Source: Brachynemurus nebulosus
Lineage: Eukaryota > Arthropoda > Insecta > Neuroptera > Myrmeleontidae
Length of the DNA: 64,000 nucleotides
Reading direction: 5' to 3'
NCBI GenBank assembly: GCA_035578155.1
Contig: JAPWDM010000006.1
Span: 16,260,305 to 16,324,304 of the forward strand
The translations under genes were made by a program, and so were the position numbers. Shown in pieces: positions 44,701 through 56,400 of this stretch (the stretch's first letter is position 1; each line of letters opens with the position of its first letter). The notes below the pieces were generated by a model that saw nothing but the letters and a program-made list of their open reading frames with translations, did no database searches and was not told where the DNA came from.

Positions 44701-45848
44701 CACAGAGAGTGCGTTTGTTGTAATTCAATACCGATTTGTGTACACATGTGTGATTACTGGTCGCGATCGGTTGCTCTGACTATTTTCAGATGTTAAAAAC
44801 GTAGACTGTAAAGTGTTAAATAGTAAGTTATGAAAAATTGAATAAAAAATTCTAATCGAATTTTCCACTGCGCTGCATAGTTTTCAAGAAAATCAATATT
44901 GAAATTTTTGTAAACCGTCGTTTAAGATCACTGACAGACGCGTCCATTATCGCCCATGAATTACCGGCCGAACGTAGCCGATGATTTACGAACCACGCCT
45001 AAGTAATTGCGTCTGCACGTTCAAGAATATTTTAAATTTACAAGAGAACGCTCTATTTTATTTTGACTAAAAATCCTCTAGCGATAAATTTCTAAACATA
45101 ACTGACAGTTTAAAAATGATGGCCGACCATTAATATTGAAACCTTTGATATTTGCAAAAATATCTAGACTAATTTTTTTCGATAACGTACCAACTTTTTA
45201 AAGTTTATCGAATTTTTAATACACGAGAAGCAAACGAAAATATTTAAAGATTTTTGTTTGAATTTTTTGATTTTTTTCAATTAATACAAAATTTCTATTA
45301 ACACAGTCAATTTTTACGGCATAGTACGATAATTAGGTTATAATTATAAAGTTTTCAGTCTGAATACTGTATAATTGTATTTCATGCGAAATAGCACCAA
45401 ATTTGTATTGATTTTTTTACTTCATGTGATTTATTATTATCGAAGATTGATAAATTGTTTCAATTTTTTTTTCTTTTCAATAATTGTTCACTTGTCTAAC
45501 GCAAAACATTTAATACAATAATACAAATTTTATTTATAACTAATTCCCGTAAACATTCCCGTAAACGTCTAAAATTATGTGATATTGCTCATTTAAGATT
45601 GGAAATAAATCGAAAGCTCATATTTTATTTATACAAGGTGAGTCACATTAACTGATTTTGCAAGTGAAGTGACATTTTTGTGTAGCTATCTTATACAGTT
45701 TTTGACTGATATGCTCAAAAATTTGGATTATACAAAAATTAACATGATTCACCGTATCTCACAGATTATTCAGATCATTAAAATAAAGGCAATCTTTTGT
45801 TTAGGGTATAATACAGGGTGTCCATTTTGTTGACACAGTATGGACATA
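41734..45848. other. Intergenic DNA
   Basis: No gene. A 28-nt unit AATATTTCCACTGYCATCTA is directly repeated at 43159 and 43187. A hairpin (ATTGTATTGAAATG...CATTTCAATACAAT) lies at about 44624-44657. AAACTTCCCCAAGGGCC at about 44482 recurs at 56890. The remainder is AT-rich filler. Confidence 0.55.
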
Positions 45849-47423
45849 CAGTCCGCGACAACTGATTAGACGCACTTGTAATACGACAGAGAAGTGAAGT
45901 AAATCTTAACGAAGGAAAGAATAACTATAGGCATTTAAATGTGCAGCATGTGTTATTACTATTTATTAAGTTTGTATATTCATTGACACTTATTATAATT
46001 TATTTGAGCACTCAGGTCATTTTATGTAAACACTATGATACGACACCAGAATAGACGCATCAAATGTATCATATTACGTTTAAGCAAAATGTGTACATTC
46101 TTCAATATTTTTGTAATTGTCTTTCGAAAACGTTTAAGTAGTGCACATTTGTTTCCATTTATTGTTAAAGATTTTTAAAATGGGACGAAATACATTGCTA
46201 AGTTCTGAAGAAATTGGACAAATAAAAATTTTAAAACAACAAAAGATGTCTAACCGACAAATTGCGAAAAAACTAAGTCGCAGTGAAAAAGTAATTCGGA
46301 CTTTTTTAAAAGATCCCGAAAATTATGGAAAGAAGTTTCGTGGCTGCACCGTATCGGCTCTTTCATCCAGGGATAAAAGAGCAATCCTGAGAGAAGCGTC
46401 CAATAGTACCGCATTTGCGAAGCAAATTGCGCTAAATGTGGGTGTAACTGCTTCTGTGCGGACCGTATAAAGGTTTTTAAAGAAATCCAAAATCATTCGA
46501 AGACTTAAGTTGAAGCGAAAACCCGTCTTAAAAGAAATTCATAAAATTGCAAGACTGGAATTCGCAAGAACTCATATGGGCTGGACCAATGAGTGGAAGC
46601 TAGTAGTTTTTACGGATGAAAAAAAATTTAATTTGGACGGTCCTGACGGATTTTCATATTACTATCATGATATTCGTAAAGACGAGTTAATTTTATCGAA
46701 AAGGCAACACGGCGGCGGATCTGTTATGGTGTGGGGAGCAATATCCTCCGATGGTGTGGTTCTGTTGGAGGTTTTAAAGGGTCGACAAGACTCAAAAAAG
46801 TACTTAAAACTTTTAAAGAAACTAAAGGCGAAAATGATAAATCGCCAATGGATTTTACAGCATGATAATGCGTCAATTCATCGGTCCAAATCAATAAAAG
46901 AGTGGATTCAAAATGAAAATATTGACTGTTTACAGTGGCCGTCCTTATCGCCCGACTTAAATATCATCGAGAATGTGTGGGGCTTCTTAAGTAGAAAAGT
47001 ATATGAAAATAGTAAACAATTTGCTAATACGGAAGAATTAAAAAATTGCATAAGAAAAACATGGACTCAAATCCCTCAAAACTATTTAACAGAACTATAT
47101 AATTCATTGCCATCACGGATTTTTGAAGTGATTAAACGTAATGGGGGACATACAAACTATTAATTAAGTTACGTATATTAATTCTTATTTTTGTATTTTT
47201 AGTAAAAGATAAAGAAAATTCAAGTGCGTCTATTTAAGTGTCGCAATGAAGAAGTGTCTTATTTAAATAAATGGTATTTAAAAAATTTGTTGATTTTTTT
47301 ATTTCAATATAAATTGGTATTAATGCAATGTGTGTCCTGTGCTAACTTATTTTCCCTACTTTTTCCCTTATTTCCAATTTTAAGTAAAAATTTTTAGTGC
47401 GTCTATTCTGGTGTCGCGGACTG
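45849..47423 (+). mobile_element. Nearly complete Tc1-family transposon with IR/DR ends
   Basis: Ends CAGTCCGCGACAACTGATTA and its counterpart TTCTGGTGTCGCGGACTG are inverted and flanked by TA (45847-45848 and 47424-47425). A second copy of the end motif lies about 185 bp inside the left end (CGACACCAGAATAGACGCA, 46041-46059). Another lies about 175 bp inside the right end (TGCGTCTATTTAAGTGTCG, 47225-47243). This is the IR/DR arrangement known from Sleeping Beauty-like and Minos-like Tc1 elements. The transposase is interrupted by one stop. At 1,575 bp the element is full length, so it is probably a recent arrival. Confidence 0.95.
46180..47163 (+). pseudogene. Tc1 transposase with a single in-frame stop
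   Basis: The frame starts MGRNTLLSSEEIGQIKILKQ and would be about 327 residues, close to the usual 340. The N-terminal part is a paired-like helix-turn-helix (KMSNRQIAKKLSRSEKVIRT). The catalytic triad is intact as DD34E: Asp in VVFTDEKKFNLDG, Asp in WILQHDNASIHRS, and Glu 35 positions later in LSPDLNIIENVWG. A GGSVMVWGAIS block is also present. The reading frame is broken only by TAA at 46468-46470, after SVRTV, within the DNA-binding region. No frameshift was seen. As it stands it cannot make a full protein, unless readthrough or an internal start (46510) gives the catalytic part. Confidence 0.93.
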
Positions 47424-47425
47424 TA

Positions 47426-49386
47426 TTAAAATGATACATTTTTAAAATTTTATTTACAATAAATTCGAGGTTTCACTGTGTAAAAACTTCTGTGAACCAC
47501 CCTTTACCATAACATTATCTTTTTAGTAGGAAATGTGTTATATACTAGTATATAAAATTAGCCACCCACCTCCTACTAGGCTTGTTGACAAATTTTTAAA
47601 AAATCGTATTTATTTTGGATGAATTATACGTCAAAAAAATAGTTATTTATGCAACAAATTGCAAAATGAAGTCGTTTTTTCACAAGTCATATAGTTGTTC
47701 AACGCGTGAAAACAAATACATATACAATATATATGTTGCACGTGTTGCATACAATATTTTTTGCAATTTTGAATTAAAATGAAAATTTTAACATATTTAT
47801 TTTAAATAATTCATGAAAAACTATGACTTGTACTATACGTTACTACAGAAATTAATATTGTTTATTTATATTTAAAAAATATTTTGTAACACGTTGTAAG
47901 CCATTTTGAAACTGTCATAGGCAATTATAAAGTTAACTTTTTATTTAATTCAAAATTGCAAAAAAATATTTTTTATTTTTTTGGCCACATTCAACATCCA
48001 ATAAAAAATTAATTTTTATACGTATGTCACTTTCAAAAGTAGCGTCAAAAACAATTTATGACGTAATTGTTCATTAAACACAGGCTATCTCTCTCTCACA
48101 TATGAGAGATATTGGTATTTTTTTTCAATACAAATTATCTATTTTTTAAAAATTTTAATTTTTTTATTGCATTTTGATAATAATTTTTGTATTAACTGTT
48201 TATAATGCTAGTGACCTCTCTAATGAACGATGACGTAATACAATTTAAAAAATAAGATATCTTTTATTAAAATTGATTCTATTTTCTTTATTATTTTTTT
48301 TTTCTTTAATATTGTCAACTTGCTTGTTAAACTATCCTTTAGCCTCGTTAATTCCAATTTTTAAAATTTTAGTGAATACTTAAATCTATATTTACCAGTT
48401 AATTAATTTATTGTAACTAAAATTTTAAAAAAATTATTAAATTTTTTTTTTTAAAGTTATTTTTATTATTAAGGTTATTTTTAAATCACACACCGTCATT
48501 AGTGAGAAATAATTTTCACAATTAAAAATTAATAATTCAGCCTTACAATCCAAAAAATATTTCGAATGTTTCGAAATTTTGACCTGGTATTATGATACTA
48601 TAACTTTATACGTATATGACGTAAGAAATTCTGATTGGTTGAAATGATGTGGCACGATTTTTAAAACCCACGACAGATTAAAATATTTCTCACTGATGAC
48701 CGTGTAATATTTACAGGCTGAATATAAATAAATAAAAAATTAAAACTAAATTTCAGATGTTTTAAAACTTAAAAACTAAATTTGTCGATTTGTTGTTGTT
48801 TAAATAACCTTAGACATTAATTAATACTCAGGTTCACACATAATTTGTTTTTTTTTCTTTTTATAACATTTAAATCGCTATCATATTTTACACTTAACAA
48901 TAGTATCAATGAAAAGACATCGATTTTTTTTTTAAATTTTTGTTTTGAAAGCATTAATAAAAAGAAAATTTTTTGGACAACGAAAAAAATCCTATCCGGA
49001 AAATATTTGTTACATACACCAATATTTTCATTAATGCCATCAAAAAGTAATAATTTGGAAAATTATGACACCCAGTTATAGGAGCAAATATTCAAGAATG
49101 GCACAGTCTAATTTTTTTTTTTTTAATAATTAAATACAACGCATATTGTACTACCGTCAAAAATACATTTTGTTTTTCTTTTAATATTATTGCATCAAAA
49201 TGAACATTTTTTTCAATATTATTTATTTTAAAAATAAAAAAAAAATAAGTGCATTTAAAAAATAAAGGGATGCACTTTAAATTTCGCTTACAATCATATC
49301 CACTTTTGTCTTTGTCTCGCCAAAATGGCGTTTCTATCAATTAATAATTCAAGCAGAATATGATTGTGATAAATCTTTTATTAAAA
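47426..49386. other. Intergenic DNA
   Basis: No gene. The segment at about 48000-48250 contains inverted partners (GACGTAATTGTTCATTA against TAATGAACGATGACGTAAT) and resembles arms at 57150 and 58370. AT-rich throughout. Confidence 0.55.
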
Positions 49387-49388
49387 TA

Positions 49389-50451
49389 TGGTTCACACCA
49401 AGTACTGAGTGGATCAAATAGAGATTGTGAGATATTTTTAATCCAAATTTTTACAAAATTTGGTAATAAATAACGATATTTTAAACTAATCTCGCATGTA
49501 TCGCTTTTTACAGACTCTTTTTAACCCCTTAAATAATTAAAATGATCTGATATGTACATATTAACAGGTAGAAGTGCTGCCACCTGTGATAGATTCTTCG
49601 AAATACTTTATAAGTAATGTTCAATTTTACCAACACAGTTTATATTATAATTTGTGTCACTAGAGTTACTAGTATACTACGAGGCAATGACGTAATATTT
49701 AATGGAATACAGGACTTGACTGAAATTTAAAAAAAAAAAACTATAGTAAATATATTGGTTTTTTCATAATTAATTAAGCCGTTTTCTTAAATTACTGATA
49801 TATGTATTTTTTAAAAATTATCAAAAAATAACTTTTTGTTTTCAAATGAAAAAATTGGCACGAAAAACAGCTCTTTGTAATGATACCACAATTTTAAAAC
49901 AAATAAACGTCAATGTCAATTTTTATAAACTCAAAACTTTGATTATATTCGTAACAGATCAACGTAAAAGCGAATATTTATTTAAATTCTGATCAATTAT
50001 TATTACTATGCGAATTCAAGTTAATAGAATTACTGAAAAAAAAAAAATTTATTTCATAGATAAAAATCATCGGAATCGACAGACATGTTTGTTTACAAAT
50101 TATGACGTCATTTTAGTAATGGCGCGCTTTCAGTTATATTTATTTCAAAAATAAATATATAGGGTACATCTTTAGGGTGTCATTTTGTTAATGTTGGTTT
50201 TACTGATTTGCTGTCCCTAGTTTCCCCAAAAATCCAGTATTTCGAGACAAAAAAATTTTCATATGCTCCAGTAAAAGTGATAAATATTTATAGAGAGACA
50301 GGTTCAAAGAAGGATACCTCATTGTTATTATACTACCAAAATGCCCTTAAACAAAACGTTCCAATGGGATTATATGTAATAAAATGTTTTTAATAATGGC
50401 TTAACTTCTCTATAGGTCTACACTTATCCACTTAGTACTTGGTGTGAACCA
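49389..50451. mobile_element. Inverted-repeat DNA element, TA TSD, carrying older repeats
   Basis: TGGTTCACACCAAGTACTGA at the left and TAGTACTTGGTGTGAACCA at the right are 26-bp inverted repeats with one mismatch, flanked by TA. Inside are a family C copy (49548-49680) and a worn family F copy (about 49712-50165). It has no transposase. Confidence 0.85.
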
Positions 50452-53286
50452 TACTTTTTTTTTAGCTACGCGAAAATTGTTGACTATTTCGCATGCCATC
50501 CCCCCTCCGTACAGCAAGTAATATATTCTAAAAATTTATATTCATAATAAAAGCCTTTTTCTAAAATTGATAATTAATTACGTTAATTAATCGGGACAAA
50601 AAATTCTTTTCAAAAAAAACATTTAACTTTCAGTTTGAAATAACACACTTTTTAAATATATTACGCTAATTCAATAATTCATTTTAATAAAATATTTTTT
50701 AAATACTAAGTTCTAAATTCTAACAACAGTAAAATTATTTTTAAAACACTATTATATTACTAAAATGATTCAATACATAAATGAAATATACCCTGACATA
50801 TATACTTTTCAACTATTTATCGACAAATAAAAACAATCGAATATGAAATTAGTTGCAAATGAGATTAAATAGATTGCATGTGACGTTGTCTCAGGTAAAT
50901 TAAGGTTAAGTAAATGACACGCAACTAAATTTTAAAAAAACATTTTTAATGGCCTGCATTAAAATGTTTTAAAATATTTTATTACTTAAAAAAAAATGAT
51001 CAATTGCGCATGCACAGGTCCAATATATATGCTTTATATTTCATTTGAATAAATAAAATTTCATGTTATGACTAGTAGTAAACAATTTCATCAACAACAT
51101 CCTCATTTGTCATGTGCATTATAATATTAATACTACACGGGGGAATCACACAAAGATGTGCATCGTAGGACCACAAAATTCTTCAATTCGAGTCAAAAAA
51201 AAAATATGTTAGAACAAAACATATATTTGTACCATGTAACAGACAGAGATAAAGTACTCAGTTATAACGTGAGCATACTCGTATGCGCAGTTTAAAATGT
51301 TTACATCATAAATAAACTGTCAATTTTTTTGTCCAAAACCAATATCTACTTGATTTTATCTACCTGAATGGTCGGATATGGATCAATAATTCATTTATGA
51401 TATGAGTATGCTCACTTTTATAAATATCACCGATTGTATAAGTAATAAGTACATCAAAATAATATTAGTTAATTATTGCACCTCTGGTGATAAAAATTGG
51501 AAGTTGTATCAGACAGAACAGGTATGTCTATATCTAGTTGGCGATCGAAATACGTACTATACAAATTATGTGCGGATCATTAGATTTTTTTTATCGCCAA
51601 TTAGATGCACACGTACATGTTTTACTTGATACAGTTCCCAAAAACTTAGTACAATTCTTGTACAGAGTGATTCACGTAGATTGTTTATTAAAAGTTACCG
51701 CTTTCTAAAGATTGTACTATTTTTGAAAACTTGAAAAATACGGGTTTTCGGCTATGAAGTTTTTAGATAAAATATTTGTAACTTTCTGTCGTATCCATTT
51801 ATACCGGAAACACACATCAACCTCCGTCGTTTAAATGGAGTATGATATTTTTAACTATTTGGGTTTTTTGAAAATTTGGATTATATTTAAATTGGATGAC
51901 CTTTTTCTGAATTTTTCTCATTTACTCTCGTATTTTTGAGGGCTTAACACCTTCTAGACGTGTTGAGAAAAATAATTAGAATTGACTTTGTTGAAACTTA
52001 CTACTAATACTTTCTCTGACAGAATTTTTTAATGGAACATTCTGTATATTTTGGTATCACTATATCCAAAATTGATATTTTGGTAGTTAAAAAAATAATT
52101 TTACTTCGCATTTGAAAAATCTACTAATATCAAATCTGTCAAAGAGCGGCAAAAATTATTCTATGGAAGTGGGTTTTCGAGAAAAAAGAATTTCTATAAT
52201 CGAAAATTCATCATGTTATGTAGGATGCTGCGACAGGGGTTAATTTGAATGACAAAAATTCTGAAAAAGGGCATTCTTAACAAATTGGGATTCAAATCAC
52301 ATCCCATTTAAAATAAGAAGATAAAAAAAATCCATACTAAAAATTTCGTTTTTTTTCCTTTTTTTTTAAATATTCATAACCAAAAACGCGCCTGTAATCA
52401 TATTTTCAAAAATATACTATATTGTAAGTCGTAAGTGGGAAAATTTTTAATGAACGGTCTACATCAAACATTCTGTATATTGTTAACAATCGATATGTCC
52501 CTTTTTTTATGAAATAACCTGTACTTATTACTTATTCAAAATATCCAAACGTTTAAAATTATTAATACTGTCGGATATGTTGAGCAAAACCTACAGAAAT
52601 AAACCGATCACGAACTCCTACGATGCGCAACTTTATTCTTAAATCAGTACACAATTTCTTTTTACAATTTGATAAAAATTTCCACTATCTCCTCAGTCAG
52701 ATCCATATTTGTCATTTTTTACGCAAAATAAATAAATAAAAGATTCACAACAAGAGATTTTTTTAAATAATTTAACATAATATTTTTGAGAAAAGATTTT
52801 AAATATTTTTTGTTTTCTTAAGTTGCATTTCTGTGATGTTCTTTTTTTTTAAATTAATACTTTTGTCCGTTTCAATTATATTGGAAGTCATTACATTTGT
52901 GAAAAAAATTTTACATATTATTATAATAATCTAATTTAAAAAATTTAAAAAACAAAAAAATATATTTTTTTCATTAAAAATTTCCTAATAATTAATTATG
53001 AACACAAAATTTGAACAAATAAATAATTAAACGAACCTAACCTAAAAATTTGTAATCAGTTTTTTTTCTAAATTCTATATATATGACGTTTCATTTAAAA
53101 TTTCAATGACAAATCTGCCGCCATATTTAATAATTGTATGATTGCACACATTGATTTTTATTTAAATTGAATAAAAATAAAAAATAAAAATAATAAATAA
53201 ATAAAATTTTAATAATACGCCAGTGAAGAAACTAAATCAGACGACAACAAGTTAATTACATCATTTAATATTTTCGAGAAATAACT
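50452..53286. other. Intergenic DNA and PKA-R2 3' region
   Basis: No gene. A repeat shared with 6165-6310 lies at 51480-51620. The block 51650-52520 includes two TTCTGTATAT motifs and looks like a degraded element. TTTATT near 53157 would be a minus-strand poly(A) signal for PKA-R2. Confidence 0.5.
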
Positions 53287-53417
53287 TCATCGAATATCAC
53301 TAATGTTCGACTTAGAGCCAAATATTTTGATCAGTTGATCTTCATAATCATTTATATTACGTTTCATTAACTGCATGCATGGACCAAGTAAACGTTCAAA
53401 CGCTTCCACGTCCAAAA
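53287..53417 (-). CDS. Pka-R2: PKA-R2 last coding exon
   Basis: Acceptor TTTATTGTTAG| to TGA at 53289-53287. It encodes [20 protein letters not shown] and [20 protein letters not shown], the C-terminal helices of the second cAMP domain. Confidence 0.92.
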
Positions 53418-56400
53418 CTAACAATAAAAAATATTTCAGTCATCAAAGTCGGCTCATACACATTTTTTGAAAAAAAATATAGTCCGAGAGCTAGCGTACA
53501 TTTTATACAAAGGGAGAGAAAATAACGTGGGTTTGTCTATTTATGTCACTTTTACATCTCAGAAGCTTAACCAATCGATTTGAAATTTCGCATAGATAGC
53601 TGTGGACTCACTGAGGGGAGGGGAGAAGAACATAGGCTATTTTTTACTCCAAGAAAACCTTTGATTCCTGTAGTAAAATATATTTAAAACGTTGTACCAA
53701 TCGACTTGACACTTTGCATACTGGTAGTCGGAGAAACGTAGAAAGACATAGGCTACTTTACACCACCGAAAACCATCTAATTTTCGAGGAAAAATGTATT
53801 TAAAACGAAGCAACAGAAATTACGTAGGTTAATTTTTAAAAAAAATGTATCACTTACTTTATTCGAATGTTTTGGCATCAAAAGAAGCAAAATTTGGTTA
53901 CATTTTGTCCAGTGACTTTGAAGTTATCGGTTACATTTAAATGAAAAAATGAAAAATCTTAACTTGGACATCCAATACCTTCACTATTTCAAAGACAATT
54001 TTTTTCGCATAAATCACGTGACTTTAATTTTCACATAAAGAATTTTAATTGGTCCGTACTTTTTCTTTTCAAAATTTTTGAAATTTTATAGCAAGGTAGG
54101 ATTAGTAGCATATCTTTAATCCGAAATAGATTTTTTCAAAATGGCGTCACAGTGGTCGGGAGTTACTTGAAATATGAATTTTTCCACCTAACTTCAATTG
54201 GAGACAAAATTTCGAAAAATTTTATAAAATAACAACTTTCCTTAACACGTGCATTGCGAAGCTAAAAATATAGACTTTGTGAGATGGTCAAATATATTAT
54301 GTAGTGTCCGACCGAAACAGGATTTGCGGTCGAAACCGAAACCGAAACTTCGGCCTTGGTCTCAGTTTCGGCCGAAACTGAAATTTATTCAGACATGTTA
54401 AAATTTCAATTGTATGCTGAAATCTAGTGTATGTACGAGACACGAACTTGCCCGAACGAAGCGCGACAATTCACGAACACTGAGTTTCGGTTCGGCCGAA
54501 GTTTCGGCTGATTTTTTTCCGAAACCGAAGGTTCGGTCGATCATTAATTTTATGTTAAATACGTAAGTTCTTATGTTTATCACGCGATATCGCGTGACTG
54601 GTCATATACTAAAGTAGCCGTACATTTCCACGTGATAGGCAATAAAAGAGTGAAAAATGCCCTCACATGTTTCTAAAAATGCAATAAATTTTAATTTTTG
54701 CAACCTTTGAACGAGATAGTCTTTTTCATTCAGATTTTTTTGACTATTATTTTAATTATATGGTAATCAACGTTTTATATTGTTAGCTTTTATTTGTTGA
54801 AAAATCAATAATTTCCAAAAACTCATTCTTGAAATTACTTTGTCCTTAAAGTGTGCGCTGGCTTTCGGTCTATAACTTAAAAAAAAAAAAAAACAACCAT
54901 ATACTTACATGCTAATTTAACATCTGTTTCAGCGTATGCAGAAGCCGCACGAGGTTTATGCGTAACCAATGCTAACTCGCCAAAATATCCACCCTTTCCA
55001 ATTCGACTAATTTCAACCTCTTGCCCGTTGTCGCGTATCATTGTGATACGTACAACGCCATCTTCAATGAAATACATACCATCGGCGGAATCACCCTGTT
55101 TGATAATCTGTTGACCCGCCGTATATGTTTTCGGTATTAAAGCATCAGCGAGATTCATACGTTCATATGGCTACAAAATCGAAAAAATAAATAAATAAAT
55201 AAATAAATATCAAAAAATTTATAAATATGAAAATAATTTGCGTGTCAACTTTCCACTATATTCAAATTGTTTAAATTAAAAACTAAAATCAGAACAATGA
55301 TTGTCATGAAGTCTTAAGAACCAGATGACTAGTGGTAATGAGACGTATTTACCTGTCTCATGAATACACATGTTTCTATATTGAATTAAATTTTCTATTT
55401 TTTTCTTTTCAATTTATATTTTGCCGGACTACTGATGGTCAATTAGCACACGTAATATCACCATAGTTAGTTTTTTTTTTTATATAAAGAGTTGTAATCC
55501 AAAAGATATCCTTCAATCTTGTTTGATACCTGATGATAAGCTAATCGCTCGAAAAGCGACTACCAAAACAAAGAGATATGAACCTATTTAAGCAAGCTGA
55601 TCATACGCGCGGGTACTCACTCACTCAGTCAGTCAGTTTGGAGATAACTCTCCGTTATCTTGTAATATATAAGTTAGTGGATTATGTAGGCGGTAAATAC
55701 GTCTCATTACCACCAGCCATCTGGTCCTTAAGACTTCATGACAATCATTGTTCTGATTTAAGTTTTTAATTTAAACAATTTAAATATAGTGGAAAGTTGA
55801 CAACGCAAATTATTTTCGTATTTATTTATAATATGGTTTTTCACAAAGAAAATCTTTCTAGTGTTAATTATTTAACAAAAAAATTTAAAATTTTTGAGTC
55901 TATCAAAACGAACCTGTAGAGATTTTAACATTGGTACACTTTCAATAAGTGCTTCGTACATCTTTCGTTTCCTAAACGCCGATTTCAATAAGATTCGACG
56001 AAACGTTTGACGATCCATCGCCCATAATCGGCCATCAGTGGCGGCGCGAATAGTGGCGGCACGTGGCATATTGTACAACAGCGCCAACTCACCAAAACTG
56101 CCATTATCCTGATAAGTGTGAATCTGTTTGGTTTCACCGGCTTCATTTGTAACAAATACATCGAAACGACCACTGTAATACAAATAATAAACATTTCTAT
56201 TAACTAACGCCATCTGTTTATAAAAAAAAATGATATGTGAGTTGACAGTATTTAAAAAAAAAACCCTGTCGCAGCATTCTGCATAACATAGCGAATTTCC
56301 GTTTATAAAAATTAGTTTTTCTCGAAAACCAGTTTATATAGAATACTGGTCTAAAAATCTTTTTTATGTGATTTTTTTCTCCTCTTCCTAATTGTGTAAA

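Noticed and set aside
44444..44728. 94-residue minus-strand frame
   Set aside because: It crosses a short hairpin, has Phe/Tyr/Cys-rich composition typical of AT-rich noise, and has no recognisable motif.
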